Shown: positions 63,243 to 64,000 of the stretch, piece after piece
Layout: each line of letters opens with the position of its first letter
How positions within the stretch are numbered: the first letter of the stretch is position 1
The notes under the pieces: generated by a model
Seen by the model: the letters and a program-made list of their open reading frames with translations, nothing else
The model's database searches: none
Told to the model about the DNA's origin: nothing
Assembly (NCBI GenBank): GCA_965200175.1
Contig: OZ241345.1
Coordinates: forward strand, 2,604,001-2,668,000
Direction of reading: 5' to 3'
DNA from: Azophilus sp026709365
GTDB taxonomy: Bacteria > Pseudomonadota > Gammaproteobacteria > Pseudomonadales > Azotimanducaceae
Length of the DNA: 64,000 bases
Position numbers and translations under genes: made by a program

Positions 63243-64000
63243 AGTGCGCCAGCGCCGCAGCCACCGCCGCGCCCGGGCTGAGCCGGTGGCCGGCGCGCAG
63301 CAGGCACTGCTCCAGGCTCGCCAGCGTCACCAGCACCGCATCCCGGCGGGCGTTGTAGCCCATGACGCCCACGCGCCAGATGAGGCCGTCCAAGGGCCCG
63401 AACGAGGTGCCGATCTCGATGCCGAAATCGGCTAGCAGAACGCGCCGCAAGGCCTCCCCGTCCAAGCCGTCGGGGATGTAAACCCCCACCACGTTGTTCA
63501 TTCGATGGTCCGGGTCGCCGTAGAGCCTCAAGTTGAGCGCCGCCAGCCCGGCGGCCATGGCGCCGCCGTTGATGCGGTGGCGCTCCACCGCGGCGTCCAC
63601 GCCTTCCCGCAGCAGGATGCGGGCGCACTCCCTGGCGCAGAACAGCATGCTGGCCGCCTCGGTGTGGTGGTTGAGCCGCCGCTCGCCCCAGTAGTCCATG
63701 ATCATGGCCAGATCGAAATAGTTGGACTGAATGCGAGGACCGGAGCCGGGCGCCTCATCCGCGCCGCGCAGGCCCGCCTCGACGTGATGCCGGGCGCGGA
63801 TCACCGCCACCGCCTCCTCGTTCAGGCTCACCGGCGCGCTGCCGGAGGGTCCGGCCAGGCACTTCTGCAAGCCCACCGAAACGGCGCTGAGATGCCAAGC
63901 ATCGGTTTCCAGCGCGTTGCCGCCCACCGATGCGGTGGCGTCGCAGTAGAGCAGCACGCCCTTGTCGGCGCAGACCTGCCCGAGGTCGGCAAGCGGCTGG
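63226..64000 (-). CDS. pucG: Ureidoglycine-glyoxylate aminotransferase (5' end outside window)
   Basis: The frame enters from base 64000 (QPLADLGQVCADKGVLLYCD) and runs to a stop at 63226, giving about 257 C-terminal residues of a class V aminotransferase. DATASVGG holds the PLP-binding Asp and VGLQKCLAGPSG the Schiff-base Lys. Context with allC indicates ureidoglycine plus glyoxylate to oxalurate plus glycine; alanine- or serine-glyoxylate aminotransferase are alternatives. Confidence 0.82.
   Translation of the reverse strand, partial: QPLADLGQVCADKGVLLYCDATASVGGNALETDAWHLSAVSVGLQKCLAGPSGSAPVSLNEEAVAVIRARHHVEAGLRGADEAPGSGPRIQSNYFDLAMIMDYWGERRLNHHTEAASMLFCARECARILLREGVDAAVERHRINGGAMAAGLAALNLRLYGDPDHRMNNVVGVYIPDGLDGEALRRVLLADFGIEIGTSFGPLDGLIWRVGVMGYNARRDAVLVTLASLEQCLLRAGHRLSPGAAVAAALAHYDSAA

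Overview
The window is GC-rich (roughly two thirds G+C), densely coded chromosomal DNA from a proteobacterium, most likely an uncultured gammaproteobacterium. The basis is a gltB-gltD pair, a bacterial dnaG, a methylmalonyl-CoA mutase/propionyl-CoA carboxylase set, a PuuD-type urate oxidation cluster and many genes with overlapping stop/start codons. No ribosomal RNA, tRNA, prophage, CRISPR array or recognisable transposase gene was found, so the taxonomic call is tentative.

Layout. 1-15 kb: a GST-like gene cut by the left edge, two crotonases, a site-2 protease homologue, a bactofilin with two small neighbours, a tightly coupled MFS transporter / archaeal-type tRNA-guanine transglycosylase / FmrO-type 16S rRNA methyltransferase operon, dnaG, a decayed DUF4143 ATPase, and a flavin-barrel / NmrA-like / membrane protein run. 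15-19.6 kb is an accessory island: it starts after the membrane protein gene and carries a second diverged copy of that gene's last 72 bp, a 12-bp minisatellite, a Phd-like ORF, a three-gene operon ending in an ImmA/IrrE metallopeptidase, and a methyltransferase-HNH fusion. 19.6-23.5 kb is a minus-strand run containing a UGSC-family selenoprotein read through an in-frame TGA, preceded by a thioredoxin-fold partner. 23.8-32.4 kb holds the propionate route (mutase, epimerase, carboxylase subunits); 32.6-38.7 kb holds glutamate synthase. 39-41 kb has a MITE-like element, a VapBC pair and a stand-alone AAA ATPase.

41.5-64 kb is a purine-catabolism supercluster. A BMP-type ABC importer and a RutR-like regulator stand beside 8-oxoguanine deaminase and an apparently exported adenine deaminase. 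Xanthine dehydrogenase (xdhABC) makes urate. PuuD, HIU hydrolase and OHCU decarboxylase take urate to S-allantoin. Allantoate amidohydrolase and a ureidoglycine-glyoxylate aminotransferase (cut by the right edge) work further down. An allophanate-hydrolase-like amidase and a 2OG-Fe(II) oxygenase have less obvious roles. No allantoinase gene lies inside the window.

A dispersed family of about 90-100 bp palindromic repeats (at least eleven copies or part copies) sits between genes throughout. Two copies lie inside the 5' end of the BMP-protein gene and supply its N-terminus. The most interesting items are the selenoprotein pair, the TGT/FmrO/MFS operon, the repeat family with its in-frame insertions, and the accessory island.
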